NCBI RefSeq assembly: GCF_002086485.1 | Contig: NZ_MVHF01000006.1 | Span: 167,652-231,651, forward strand | Direction of reading: 5' to 3' | From: Mycobacterium aquaticum | GTDB lineage: Bacteria > Actinomycetota > Actinomycetes > Mycobacteriales > Mycobacteriaceae | Length of the DNA stretch: 64,000 bases | Shown: piece by piece, positions 50,433 through 58,903 of the stretch | Layout: each line of letters begins with the position of its first letter | Numbering within the stretch: position 1 is the first letter of the stretch | Translations under genes and position numbers: made by a program | The notes under the pieces: generated by a model | What the model saw: the letters and a program-made list of their open reading frames with translations, nothing else | The model's database searches: none | Told to the model about the DNA's origin: nothing

Positions 50433-50956
50433 CAAATCCGCCCGGGCACTACCCACCCCCGCCACCGCAGCCGTATTCCGCGGAGTCCGGCCGGTTCGCG
50501 GCCCAGCCCAAGAAGAAATCCTCGGCGCTCAAGTGGATCTTGATCCTGCTGGCAGTGGTCGTGGTCGTCGCTGTCGCCGCGGCTGCCGCGGTCTACTACC
50601 TGGTGAACCGGGACTCGACTCAGGCCACGCAGGTCAAGGTCGGTGACTGCCTCGGCGACGTGCCCGACAGCAGCCGGGTGCTCTACGTCCACACCGTGAC
50701 CTGCGATCAGCCGCACAAGGGCGAGGTGTTCTCGGTGCTGACCATGCCCGACGGCGGTTTCCCCGGGGACGCCGCGGTGATGAAGTACACCGACCAGTGC
50801 AAGCCTGCGCTCACCAAGTACGCGCCGAATGCGGTCAACGACGCAGCCATCAAGCTGTTCGTGCTGTACCCGACATCTGACTCCTGGCAACGCGGAGACC
50901 GTACCGTCACATGCATCGCCACCAGCGATAATCCCCGCACCGGGAAATTGGGGTAA
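50429..50956 (+). CDS. Pro-rich membrane protein with septum-formation-like domain
   Basis: 175 aa. A cytoplasmic Pro-rich N-terminus (GHYPPPPPQPYSAESG), one membrane helix (about 35-58) and an extracytoplasmic domain with conserved Cys (KVGDCLGDV, HTVTCDQPHKGEVFSV, DQCKPAL). It is comparable to M. tuberculosis Rv0420c. GTG start overlapping the hydrolase stop. Confidence 0.85.
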   Translation: MTNPPGHYPPPPPQPYSAESGRFAAQPKKKSSALKWILILLAVVVVVAVAAAAAVYYLVNRDSTQATQVKVGDCLGDVPDSSRVLYVHTVTCDQPHKGEVFSVLTMPDGGFPGDAAVMKYTDQCKPALTKYAPNAVNDAAIKLFVLYPTSDSWQRGDRTVTCIATSDNPRTGKLG

Positions 50957-51001
50957 CGCCCTACTCTAAACCGGCGACCGCGCCGGGCCGACACTCGACG
51001 C

Positions 51002-52384
51002 ATGGTCGAGATCGACAGTCCGGCGGTCACCGCCACCACTGTGCTGCCGCTGGCACCCCGCAATCCGATGCCCTACCGCCAACAGATCAAGGCGTTACGG
51101 CTGTTCATCGAAGGACATCAGCGGCTGCGCGACGCAGGCGGCCCGGTCAGCCGCATCGTGCTGGGCCCCCGATGGCTTGTCCCGCCGGTCCTGCTGATCA
51201 CCTCGCCCCAAGGGGCGCGCGACGTCCTCGGCCGCCCCGATGCGGTTGCCGATCGCGGCGGCGCCGTCAACATGATCGACCTGCGCCGGCTGATGGGCGG
51301 GAATCTGCTGAATCTGCCGCATGACCGCTGGCTGCCCCGGCGGCGCACCCTGCAGCCGATGTTCACCAAGAAGCATGTTCCGCGATACGCCGGGCACATG
51401 GCCGACGCCGCGCAGGCGGTCGCCGACAGCTGGGCTGACGGCGCCACGATAGACCTGGACGCCGCGTGCCGCACGCTGACGTTGCGGGCGCTGGGCCGCT
51501 CGGTGTTCGGGCTCGACCTCGACGAGCGAGCCGAGGATGTGGGCCCGGCGCTACGCGCGTCGCTGTCATGGATATCCGATCGCGCGATCCAACCGGTCAA
51601 ACTCCCGCAGTGGGTACCCACCCCTGCGCAGCGCCGGGCGAAGGCGGGCAATGCGCGACTGCATCAGCTCGCCGACGAGATTCTGACCGCCGTGCGCGCC
51701 GACCCCGATCGAGACGCCCCGCTGGTTCGCGCCCTCATCGAGGCCAGCGACCCGGACACCGGGCGGCACCTCACCGACGACGAGATCTGCCACGAATTAG
51801 TGTTGTTCATGCTCGCCGGTCATGACACCACCTCGACCACGCTGTGTTACTCGCTGTGGGCGCTGGGCCGCGATCCCGACATCCAGGCGCGCGTGCACTC
51901 CGAGGTCGACGCGCTCGGCGACCGGCCCCTGACGCCCGAGGACGTGCCCCACCTCGAGTACACCGTGCGGGTACTGCACGAATCGTTGCGGCTGTGCCCG
52001 CCCGGCGCGGGAACACCGCGCATGCTCAACGAGGAGATCACCGTCGACGGCTACCGCGCCGAGGCAGGCACGATGGCGATGGTCAACTTCTATGCCATGC
52101 ACCGCGATCCCGCTCTCTGGGACGATCCCCTGGTGTTCGATCCCGACCGGTTCACCCCGGAGCGCTCGGCAGGCCGAAGCCGTTGGCAGTACCTGCCTTT
52201 CGGCGGTGGACCGCGCTCGTGCGTGGGAGATCACTTCGCGATGCTGGAGGCGACCCTGGCGCTGGCCACCCTGGTTCGCGCGGTCGCGGTGACCTCATTG
52301 CACGACGACTTCCCGGTGGAGACTCCCTTCACCGTCGTTGCCGCCGAGCCGATTCCGGCCCGGGTGACTCGACGCAAACCCTGA
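51002..52384 (+). CDS. Cytochrome P450
   Basis: 460 aa monooxygenase. I-helix AGHDTTS, K-helix ESLR and heme loop [10 protein letters not shown] (400-409, ligand Cys407). No ferredoxin or reductase gene is adjacent. The sequence style (FxGGxxxC with long N-terminus) resembles bacterial class I P450s of the CYP102/CYP110-like clan. Substrate unknown. It is convergent with the next gene, 12 bp apart. Confidence 0.95.
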   Translation: MVEIDSPAVTATTVLPLAPRNPMPYRQQIKALRLFIEGHQRLRDAGGPVSRIVLGPRWLVPPVLLITSPQGARDVLGRPDAVADRGGAVNMIDLRRLMGGNLLNLPHDRWLPRRRTLQPMFTKKHVPRYAGHMADAAQAVADSWADGATIDLDAACRTLTLRALGRSVFGLDLDERAEDVGPALRASLSWISDRAIQPVKLPQWVPTPAQRRAKAGNARLHQLADEILTAVRADPDRDAPLVRALIEASDPDTGRHLTDDEICHELVLFMLAGHDTTSTTLCYSLWALGRDPDIQARVHSEVDALGDRPLTPEDVPHLEYTVRVLHESLRLCPPGAGTPRMLNEEITVDGYRAEAGTMAMVNFYAMHRDPALWDDPLVFDPDRFTPERSAGRSRWQYLPFGGGPRSCVGDHFAMLEATLALATLVRAVAVTSLHDDFPVETPFTVVAAEPIPARVTRRKP

Positions 52385-52396
52385 GCACAATCATCG

Positions 52397-52921
52397 TCAG
52401 AACCTCACCGCGGCACTGAGTTTGGTCACCGACGCGCGGATCTCGGCGACGCGCTCGGGGCAGACGCCCCACGGCTCGTCCACTCCGACCCGGTTGTCGA
52501 GATCCCACAGCACGCACGGCTCGCCCGGCATGGCGACGAGTTCCCATGCAATGACGGTCCTGCGGAGCTGCTCGGCCATGGGTTCTGTCGCCGCGCGACT
52601 GTCGGCCGGTGCGCCGCCGACCGGAGTGTGGTGCATGAACCGGCCGTAGGCGTCCGCGCAGAAGGACTCGTATCGCATGGTGCACAGGATCAAACCGTGC
52701 CAGGCCTCATCCACTGCGTGCGAAGGCATTCCGATCAACTGACCGTCCTGCAGCGCGGCAGCGCAGCACCGCAACCACTGCCGCAGGCCGGTCGTGACGA
52801 GTGCGCGTGGCTGCCATGGGCAGGTCTTGAACACGACCTGCGGAAGATCGAGAGCCGCCACCGCGGCGTAGGACCTCTCGAATCCGGCGTCGCGGCGTCG
52901 TGCCAACCAGCGAGATTCCAT
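52397..52921 (-). CDS. Hypothetical protein (glycine-rich-domain-protein-like core)
   Basis: 174 aa, soluble. The centre VDEAWHGLILCTMRYESFCA followed by YGRFMHHTP resembles the H-x-x-VDEAWH pattern of GRDP-like bacterial proteins. ATG 52921 has GGAGGG seven bases upstream. GTG 52954 overlaps (GTGA) the stop of the upstream Cys-Gly peptide gene and would add 11 residues. The two genes are clearly one unit. Confidence 0.75.
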   Translation of the reverse strand: MESRWLARRRDAGFERSYAAVAALDLPQVVFKTCPWQPRALVTTGLRQWLRCCAAALQDGQLIGMPSHAVDEAWHGLILCTMRYESFCADAYGRFMHHTPVGGAPADSRAATEPMAEQLRRTVIAWELVAMPGEPCVLWDLDNRVGVDEPWGVCPERVAEIRASVTKLSAAVRF

Positions 52922-52950
52922 ACGTCTGCCCTCCATCGACTCGACAGCGG

Positions 52951-53265
52951 TCACCCGCCACACCCTCCGCAACCACCACAGCCGCCGCAACCGCCGCCAC
53001 ACCCACCGCAACCGGCCGCGTCCGAAGATTTCGAGGCGGTACGCTTCGACCGCGGCTGCGAAGGTGCGCCTGCCGCCCAGAGCGCAGTCCGGCGGGGCCG
53101 CATATAGCGCCCGGAATCCCGGCGCAGGGCTCGAATTTCCCTTCGGCACTGCTCTTGCGGGCTCTCCTGAGGCCGGCTGCGGGCCCCGGCCGACCGGTGC
53201 ACCAACGCACTGGTCAGCACTACTGTCAGTGCGAGCACCACCACACCCAGTTCGATCGTGTGCAT
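52951..53265 (-). CDS. Membrane-anchored protein with C-terminal Cys-Gly-Gly repeat
   Basis: 104 aa. One N-terminal membrane helix (about 5-23), a basic, Arg-rich middle, then a C-terminus of six cysteines each separated by two or three glycines (AAGCGGCGGGCGGCGGCGGC plus GG). The repeat uses TGC and TGT and all four Gly codons, so the pattern is held at protein level. AAAGGAGG precedes ATG 53265. A perfect CRP box lies 37 bp upstream. Similar Cys/Gly tails occur on TIGR04222-type proteins; the function is unknown, with metal binding or a modified-peptide precursor as options. Confidence 0.85.
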   Translation of the reverse strand: MHTIELGVVVLALTVVLTSALVHRSAGARSRPQESPQEQCRREIRALRRDSGRYMRPRRTALWAAGAPSQPRSKRTASKSSDAAGCGGCGGGCGGCGGCGGCGG

Positions 53266-53301
53266 CGTGAGCCTCCTTTGGCCCGGCCTACCGCTTCATT
53301 G

Positions 53302-53317
53302 TGTGAAGACCGTCACA
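53302..53317. promoter_or_regulatory. CRP/Cmr-type site, perfect match
   Basis: TGTGA-AGACCG-TCACA equals the mycobacterial CRP consensus TGTGA-N6-TCACA exactly. Its nearer edge is 37 bp upstream of the Cys-Gly peptide gene start, so it probably controls that two-gene unit. Confidence 0.7.
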
Positions 53318-53506
53318 CCGGGCGGAAGGGCCAGAGCGCGTCTGCCGCGTTTCCTTGCACGATTCACAGATTGACCCCGCACAGGGTCCACGGCTGCAGC
53401 GAATAGCCCGAGGCGACAACATGTTTGGTGGGATGATCCGCTCCGTCATTGACGACACCGCCCGGCAGCGGTGAGATGTTTGCGTGAGCACGGAGAAAGG
53501 ACCGCA

Positions 53507-54439
53507 ATGAGCACCTCCAACGGATGGCCTGCCCTGCGAGTGGCGGACTGGGAGCCGACCCGCGACACGTTGCACATGTGGACGCAGATCGTCGGCAAGA
53601 TCCGTCTCACCCATTCGCCGCTGCTCAACCACTGGTGGCAGGTCACCCTCTACGTCAGCCCGCGCGGGCTGACCACCGGCTCGATTCCGTACGGCAACCG
53701 GTTGTTCGACCTGGAATTCGACTTCATCGACCACGTGCTGGCCATCCGCACCAGCGACGGCGGTGCGGCCACCGTCGCCCTGAGCGCCAAACCGGTCGCC
53801 GAGTTCTATGCCGAGACCCTTTCCGCGCTACGGCAACTCGGCATCGAGGCGGGAATCTCCGGGGAGCCCAACGAGGTTGATCCGGCGATTCCGTTCGCCG
53901 AGGATCACCAGCACGCGTCGTATGACCCGCAGGCCGCGCACCTGTTCTGGCGCCAACTCATCCAGGCCCACCGGGTGATCAACGAATTCCGCTCCTACTT
54001 CATCGGCAAGGTCAGCCCGGTGCACTTCTTCTGGGGCTCGTTCGACATGGCGTGCACCAGATTCTCCGGCCGACCGGCCCCCGAACACCCGGGCGGAGCA
54101 CCGAACTGCGGCGACTGGGTCATGGTCGAGGGCTACTCGCACGAGTTGAGCAGTTGCGGATTCTGGCCGGGCGGCGGCGAAGAAGGCGCCTTCTATGCGT
54201 ACGCTTATCCGGAACCGGAGGGATTCGCCGACTATCCCGTCGGACCCGAGGCGGCGTACTACAGCAAGGAGTTCCGCCAGTTCCTGCTGCCCTACGAGGC
54301 GGTGCGGACCTCTCCCGATCCCGACCGCGCGCTGCTGGAATTCCTGCAGACCACCTATGCCGCGGCCGCTGACCTGGCCGGCTGGGACCGCTCGCAGCTC
54401 GAGTCCGATCCGCACCGGTGGCGCACCTTGTCCCGGTAA
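53507..54439 (+). CDS. DUF5996 family protein
   Basis: 310 aa. Trp-rich N-terminus (WPALRVADWEPTRDTLHMWT, LNHWWQVTLYVSPRGLTTG) and GSFDMACTRFSGRPAP are typical of this family of unknown function. ATG 53507 follows GAAAGGACCGCA. Confidence 0.88.
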   Translation: MSTSNGWPALRVADWEPTRDTLHMWTQIVGKIRLTHSPLLNHWWQVTLYVSPRGLTTGSIPYGNRLFDLEFDFIDHVLAIRTSDGGAATVALSAKPVAEFYAETLSALRQLGIEAGISGEPNEVDPAIPFAEDHQHASYDPQAAHLFWRQLIQAHRVINEFRSYFIGKVSPVHFFWGSFDMACTRFSGRPAPEHPGGAPNCGDWVMVEGYSHELSSCGFWPGGGEEGAFYAYAYPEPEGFADYPVGPEAAYYSKEFRQFLLPYEAVRTSPDPDRALLEFLQTTYAAAADLAGWDRSQLESDPHRWRTLSR

Positions 54440-54480
54440 CCCCTCGACAAAGTACCCGGTACCTGCGGTACTGTTTCGCC

Positions 54481-55959
54481 ATGGGGGCACACGACGCGGT
54501 GATCGTCGGGGCTGGGTTCGCCGGGATCGGCGCGGCCATCCAGCTCAAGCGGATGGGTATCGACGACTTCGTGATCGTCGACCGCGAAGACGACCTCGGC
54601 GGCACCTGGCACGTCAACCACTACCCCGGCTTGGCCGTCGACGTCCCCACCACCACGTACTCATACTTCTTCGAGCCCAACCCGCACTGGTCACGGCTGT
54701 TCTCCACGGGCACCGAGATCAAGCGCTACGCCGACACGGTCGCCGACAATTACGACGTGCGGCGACATATCCGGTTCAACACGACCGTGGAGGGCGCCAG
54801 CTGGGACGAGGAGACCGCACACTGGCAGGTCGGGCTCGCCGACGGCGAGACACTGCGGGCCCGCTACCTCTTCACCGCCACCGGGTTTCTGTCCCAGCCG
54901 CACACGCCCGACATCGCAGGCATCGACAGCTTCGCAGGCAAGATCATCCACACCACCGACTGGGACGACGATTACGACCCCTCCGGCCGCAGCGTGGCGA
55001 TCATCGGCACCGGCGCCACCGCGGTACAGCTCATCCCCGAGCTGGCCCGCCGGGTCGCCTCGCTGACCGTCTACCAGCGCACCCCGATCTGGGTGGTGCC
55101 GAAGATCGATGTCCGGTTCTCGCCGCGCATCAAGGCGTTGTTCGCCCGAATACCGTTGACACAGCGTGCCATCCGGGCCGTCACCGACGGCATCTACGCG
55201 GCCATGGTCGACACCGCGGTGCTCAAACACCGCTATTTCCGTCGGCTCAACATCGCTGCGGCCGATCTGGCCAAACTGCACCGGTTCGCCTCGATCCGCG
55301 ACCCGGAGCTGCGTCGGAAACTGACCCCGGACTACGACTTCGGCTGCAAGCGGCCGACATTCTCCAACAGCTACTACCGCACTTTCACCAAGCCGCACGT
55401 GCAGCTGCAGGCCGACGGCATCGACCACATCGAGCCGGACGGGATCGTCAACGCCGACGGCAGCAAGACAGTCGTCGACACCCTCGTCCTGGCCACCGGA
55501 TTCGATCTCTGGGAGGCCAATTTCCCGGCCATCGAGGTGATCGGCCGGGAAGGTCGCGACCTCGGGAAATGGTGGCGCGACACCAGGTTCCAGGCCTATC
55601 AGGGGGTCTCGATGCCGTACTTCCCGAACTACCTGAGCCTGGCCAGTCCGTACGCGTTCCTCGGGTTGAACTTCTTCAACACCATGGAGTACCAGATGCG
55701 GTTGATGGACCGGCTGTTCGGTGAGGTGAAGCGCCGCGGCGCCACCATATTCGAGGTGACCGAGGAGGCCAACGCGCGGTACCTCGACTTGATGACCGAG
55801 TTGCTTTCGGACTCGTTGTTCACCCTCGGCGACTGCGCTTCGGCACGGTCGTACTATTTCAATCCGAGCGGCGAAGCCACCCTGCTGCGACCCATGACAA
55901 CGCGTCGGGCCGTTGCGGACGCTTCCCGATTCCCGTTGAGCGACTACGCATTTTCCTGA
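54481..55959 (+). CDS. Flavin monooxygenase, Baeyer-Villiger type
   Basis: 492 aa. FAD site VIVGAGFAGIGAAIQLK at the N-terminus, the BVMO fingerprint FAGKIIHTTDW (F-x-G-x3-H-x3-W, about 152-162) and an NADPH site VAIIGTGATAVQ. ATG 54481 at the conserved N-terminus; an earlier in-frame ATG at 54418 lies inside the upstream gene. Ketone or heteroatom substrate unknown. Confidence 0.93.
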   Translation: MGAHDAVIVGAGFAGIGAAIQLKRMGIDDFVIVDREDDLGGTWHVNHYPGLAVDVPTTTYSYFFEPNPHWSRLFSTGTEIKRYADTVADNYDVRRHIRFNTTVEGASWDEETAHWQVGLADGETLRARYLFTATGFLSQPHTPDIAGIDSFAGKIIHTTDWDDDYDPSGRSVAIIGTGATAVQLIPELARRVASLTVYQRTPIWVVPKIDVRFSPRIKALFARIPLTQRAIRAVTDGIYAAMVDTAVLKHRYFRRLNIAAADLAKLHRFASIRDPELRRKLTPDYDFGCKRPTFSNSYYRTFTKPHVQLQADGIDHIEPDGIVNADGSKTVVDTLVLATGFDLWEANFPAIEVIGREGRDLGKWWRDTRFQAYQGVSMPYFPNYLSLASPYAFLGLNFFNTMEYQMRLMDRLFGEVKRRGATIFEVTEEANARYLDLMTELLSDSLFTLGDCASARSYYFNPSGEATLLRPMTTRRAVADASRFPLSDYAFS

Positions 55960-55975
55960 TCAGAGAGGATCGTCC

Positions 55976-56248
55976 ATGACCGAACAGAACAACAACTCCA
56001 CGCTGGCCAAGCTGGCAGGTCTCGGACTGGCCGGAACCGGTGTGGCCCATTTCGTGAAACCACAGTTGTTCGAATCGATCACCCGCTCTGCGTTCCCCAA
56101 GGACACGCACAAGCACATCTACACCAACGGCGGCATCGAGACCGCGCTGGGACTCGGCCTGCTCCTGCGCAAGACTCGCAAGCTGGCTCTCGCCGGAACC
56201 GTCGGCTACGTCGCCTATCTGGCCGGCAACGCCGCGCGCAACCGGTAG
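55976..56248 (+). CDS. Small membrane protein, 90 aa
   Basis: Two hydrophobic segments (LAGLGLAGTGVAHFV and LALAGTVGYVAYLAG) around FESITRSAFPKDTHKHIYTN. ATG 55976 follows GAGAGGATCGTCC. It lies 16 bp after the monooxygenase and is likely co-transcribed with it. DoxX-like in size and pattern, but I cannot assign it firmly. Its 3' end overlaps the TetR gene by 34 bp. Confidence 0.8.
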   Translation: MTEQNNNSTLAKLAGLGLAGTGVAHFVKPQLFESITRSAFPKDTHKHIYTNGGIETALGLGLLLRKTRKLALAGTVGYVAYLAGNAARNR

Positions 56249-57468
56249 CGCCCCAACAGGGTCAGATCGACCATGGCCGTCACCACGGCCCGGGCCTGCT
56301 CCGAATTCTGGTAACCCATGAGCCGGCCCAGGTCGATCACCAACGCCATCGCAGCATGAACCGCAAACCGCGCCTGACCGGCGCTCCACTGGGGCCGCAC
56401 GGGCATCACCAGGTTCACCCAGGATTCGACTGCCGACCGCTGCAGGTCGCGCAGGATCTTCTGGTCGGCGGCGGTCATGTTGAGACGTTCGGTGTAGTAG
56501 ACGTAGTCGAGTTCCGGGCGGGCGAACGACCGCTCGACATAGCTGTCGATCAGCACCGCGAGTGCCTGCTCGGGGTCGGAGACCGTGCGCAGCACCTCGG
56601 CCATGTCTTCGGACAATCGATCGGCCGCCCGTCGGAATCCGGCTGCGAGGATGTCCGTCTTGCCCGAGAAGTACCGGTAGATGCCCGATGCCGGCATGCC
56701 GACCGCACTCGCGATGTCTTCCATGGTCGTGTCGCGGTAGCCGTTCTGATTGAACAACCGCAGCGATTCACTCAGCAACGCTTCGTATTTGGTCGTGCCG
56801 GTGGCCGGTGGAGCATCGGTCACCGGATCGCCGGCGGTGGGAAGCTCGGGCAGGTCCGCGGTGAGCACGCTGTCGACGATCTCGGCGAGCACCGCACGGA
56901 TCTGGCCGGCCGGCAGCTTGGCGCGATGGTCGACGATGCTGCCGAGCACACTGAGCACGGCGGTGGACAGCGTCCAGCGCTGGTGCGCCCCGAGCTCGGG
57001 ACGCAGGGCCCGCAGCGGCCGCTGGATCCGCAGGTGCACGGTCCGCATCTGGCTGTTCAACGCGGTCTGGTCGTCGCCGCGCAAGAACCGGGCCTCCCAG
57101 CGGTACAGGCCACCGGACTCGCGGTTGGCCAGCGCGGTATCGGTCAGGGCGGCGACCAGGCGACGCAGTTCCCGACGCGGGTCGGGGTCGGATTCGGTCT
57201 CGTCGGCGAACGCGGTGCCGTCGACGAGTTGCTGGCCGAGGTTGAGCACGGCGTCGCGGAACAGCTCGTACTTGCTCGAATAGTGCCGGTACAACGCGGC
57301 CGCCGAGATCCCGACGCGCGACGCGATGGCCTCCATGCTGACACCGTGATAGCCGAGAGCACTGAACGCCTCCGCCGAGGCGCGGGCGATCTGGGCTTTT
57401 CGGTCTTTCGGGCGGCGTCGCACGACAGCTGCACTCCGGTCGCCGCCGGTGGGCGGGGTGCGCGCCAT
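56215..57468 (-). CDS. Tandem TetR-family regulator (two HTH domains)
   Basis: 417 aa, about twice the usual TetR length. The first HTH is at about 20-65 (FSALGYHGVSMEAIASRVGI, SAAALYRHYSSKYELF) and a second complete HTH is at about 230-275 (FNQNGYRDTTMEDIASAVGM, PASGIYRYFSGKTDIL), each with its own ligand-domain helices. ATG 57468 gives MARTPPTGG; the frame is open to 57687 without ribosome site. It may control the convergent BVMO or the divergent small membrane genes. Confidence 0.92.
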   Translation of the reverse strand: MARTPPTGGDRSAAVVRRRPKDRKAQIARASAEAFSALGYHGVSMEAIASRVGISAAALYRHYSSKYELFRDAVLNLGQQLVDGTAFADETESDPDPRRELRRLVAALTDTALANRESGGLYRWEARFLRGDDQTALNSQMRTVHLRIQRPLRALRPELGAHQRWTLSTAVLSVLGSIVDHRAKLPAGQIRAVLAEIVDSVLTADLPELPTAGDPVTDAPPATGTTKYEALLSESLRLFNQNGYRDTTMEDIASAVGMPASGIYRYFSGKTDILAAGFRRAADRLSEDMAEVLRTVSDPEQALAVLIDSYVERSFARPELDYVYYTERLNMTAADQKILRDLQRSAVESWVNLVMPVRPQWSAGQARFAVHAAMALVIDLGRLMGYQNSEQARAVVTAMVDLTLLGRYRLRAALPAR

Positions 57469-57547
57469 GTCGACACCATAAACGGACCCGCGAATGTGGT
57501 CAAAGGGGCCGGACGCGGCAGAATGCCCATTAACATAGCCAGGGTTG

Positions 57548-57790
57548 ATGCCGGATGGGGGTCCCGTGCTGGTCAGGTTGCGAAGATTGCTGGCGTACCG
57601 TGTCGCGGTCGGCGAGTTGATCGTCATCGCGCTGATCGTCGGTACCCCGTACGGGCTGATCGGGGCGATCTGGTCGAGCACCCACACCGAACATCTCCGG
57701 GAGATGTCCAGCCTGGATGCCGTGGTGTCGGCCCTCGGCTCGATCGTCTCGTGGCCGGTGCTGTTGTTCGCCGACGTTTGTATGACCTGA
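57548..57790 (+). CDS. Small membrane protein, 80 aa
   Basis: Two hydrophobic segments (VGELIVIALIVGTPYGLIGA and SALGSIVSWPVLLFA). Start ATG 57548; GTG 57569 after GGGGG is an alternative. It is divergent from the tandem TetR gene and 10 bp before the next gene. Unknown function. Confidence 0.7.
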   Translation: MPDGGPVLVRLRRLLAYRVAVGELIVIALIVGTPYGLIGAIWSSTHTEHLREMSSLDAVVSALGSIVSWPVLLFADVCMT

Positions 57791-57800
57791 AGGGGGCTAG

Positions 57801-58127
57801 ATGAGTTATCGAGCTGTGTATCTGGGGATCGCCGGTCTGGTGGTCCTCGGCATCGGTCTGTATCTGATGGGCATGCCGGTGTACCTCGACGACTTCGACC
57901 AGTACGGCATGCAGATTCCGTGCGGCTCGTCGTATTCGGCGCATCTGGTGCAGGCCAGCGCCGCTGGGGACCAGTACGTCGACAAGTGCGGTTCGGCGCT
58001 GGTGCTGCGCCGGCTGTGGACCATCCCGGTGGTGGCGATCGGTGCCCTGGCGGTCATCGCGGTGCTGGTACGGGCAGCGACTTCGTCGGCGCACGAATCA
58101 CTCATGCCGACGCGCGACACTCACTGA
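57801..58127 (+). CDS. Membrane protein, 108 aa
   Basis: Helices at about 6-25 and 72-92 with an outer loop containing two Cys (PCGSSY, DKCGSA). AGGGGGCTAG precedes ATG 57801. Coupled with the 80-aa gene upstream. Unknown function. Confidence 0.75.
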   Translation: MSYRAVYLGIAGLVVLGIGLYLMGMPVYLDDFDQYGMQIPCGSSYSAHLVQASAAGDQYVDKCGSALVLRRLWTIPVVAIGALAVIAVLVRAATSSAHESLMPTRDTH

Positions 58128-58142
58128 GCCCTGAGCGCCGAG

Positions 58143-58191
58143 TGGCCAGTTGTGGCACGGTTTTTCGCGAATCGCGTGCCACAACTGGCCA
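58143..58191. terminator. Perfect 17-bp inverted repeat between convergent genes
   Basis: Arms at 58143-58159 and 58175-58191 pair without mismatch around a 15-nt loop holding TTTTT. It sits between two convergent stops (58127 and 58204) and so may end both transcripts. Its left flank shares the 17-mer GCGCCGAGTGGCCAGTT with 63887-63903. Confidence 0.65.
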
Positions 58192-58203
58192 GTCGCGCGA
58201 TAC

Positions 58204-58860
58204 CTAGTCGACCAGGACCGCCGCGGCGGTGCACATGTGATCCCGGACCGCAGTCGCGGCCGCAGCCGGATCGCCCGATTCGATGGCGTCGACGATATCG
58301 AGATGCCGCTTGGCGTCCATGTTCTTCAGGGCCCGGTCCACCCCGGCGTACATGATCGACATCCGGATGCTGCCCTCCAGTGACGACCATGAATGCAGCA
58401 GGGTTTCGTTACCGCTCAAGTGACACAGGGTCCGGTGGAACTTCAGGTCGGCCTCGATGCGGTCTTCCAGGTTGGCCGCGGCCCATCGCTCCATGTCGGC
58501 GACCGCGCTGCGCAGGGCCGACACCGCAGCGTCCCGGTCGTCGCGGGACGCCAAGTCACTGGCGGCCAGCGACTCGAGCGCACCTCGGACGTCGAAGATG
58601 TCCTTGATCTCCTTGGCGTCGAGGTGTCGGACCGACAGCCGACCGCGTGCCCCCGCCGAGATCAGCCCTTCCTGCTGCAGTTGGCGCATGGCCTCGCGTA
58701 GCGTTCCGCGACTGATCTGCAGGGCATCGGACAGGTCTGTCTCCACGAGGTGGGTACCGGGCTGAAGCTGGCCTGAGGTGATGGCTCGGCGCAGCGCTGA
58801 CAGCGCTTGTTCGCGCAGGCTGGTCTTCTCAAGTCGCAGCAGCGACGGGGCCTCCGACAT
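58204..58860 (-). CDS. FadR-type GntR transcriptional regulator
   Basis: 218 aa. Winged HTH (LREQALSALRRAITSGQLQP, ISRGTLREAMRQLQQEGLI) and an FCD effector domain with metal/ligand His residues (FHRTLCHLSGN, HLDIVDAIESGD, RDHM). ATG 58860 follows AAGGAGCAGGTC. GTCAAC motifs upstream (58877-58896) and three more at 62095-62194 indicate control of itself and the carbon-use cluster. Confidence 0.93.
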   Translation of the reverse strand: MSEAPSLLRLEKTSLREQALSALRRAITSGQLQPGTHLVETDLSDALQISRGTLREAMRQLQQEGLISAGARGRLSVRHLDAKEIKDIFDVRGALESLAASDLASRDDRDAAVSALRSAVADMERWAAANLEDRIEADLKFHRTLCHLSGNETLLHSWSSLEGSIRMSIMYAGVDRALKNMDAKRHLDIVDAIESGDPAAAATAVRDHMCTAAAVLVD

Positions 58861-58875
58861 GACCTGCTCCTTGAG

Positions 58876-58897
58876 TGTCAACATTTGTTTGTCAACA
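58876..58897. promoter_or_regulatory. GntR-type operator upstream of the regulator
   Basis: Two GTCAAC half-sites at 58877 and 58891, 14 bp apart, just upstream of the gntR ribosome site. The same hexamer forms the palindromes at 62095-62194. Confidence 0.5.
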
Positions 58898-58903
58898 CTG
58901 ATC

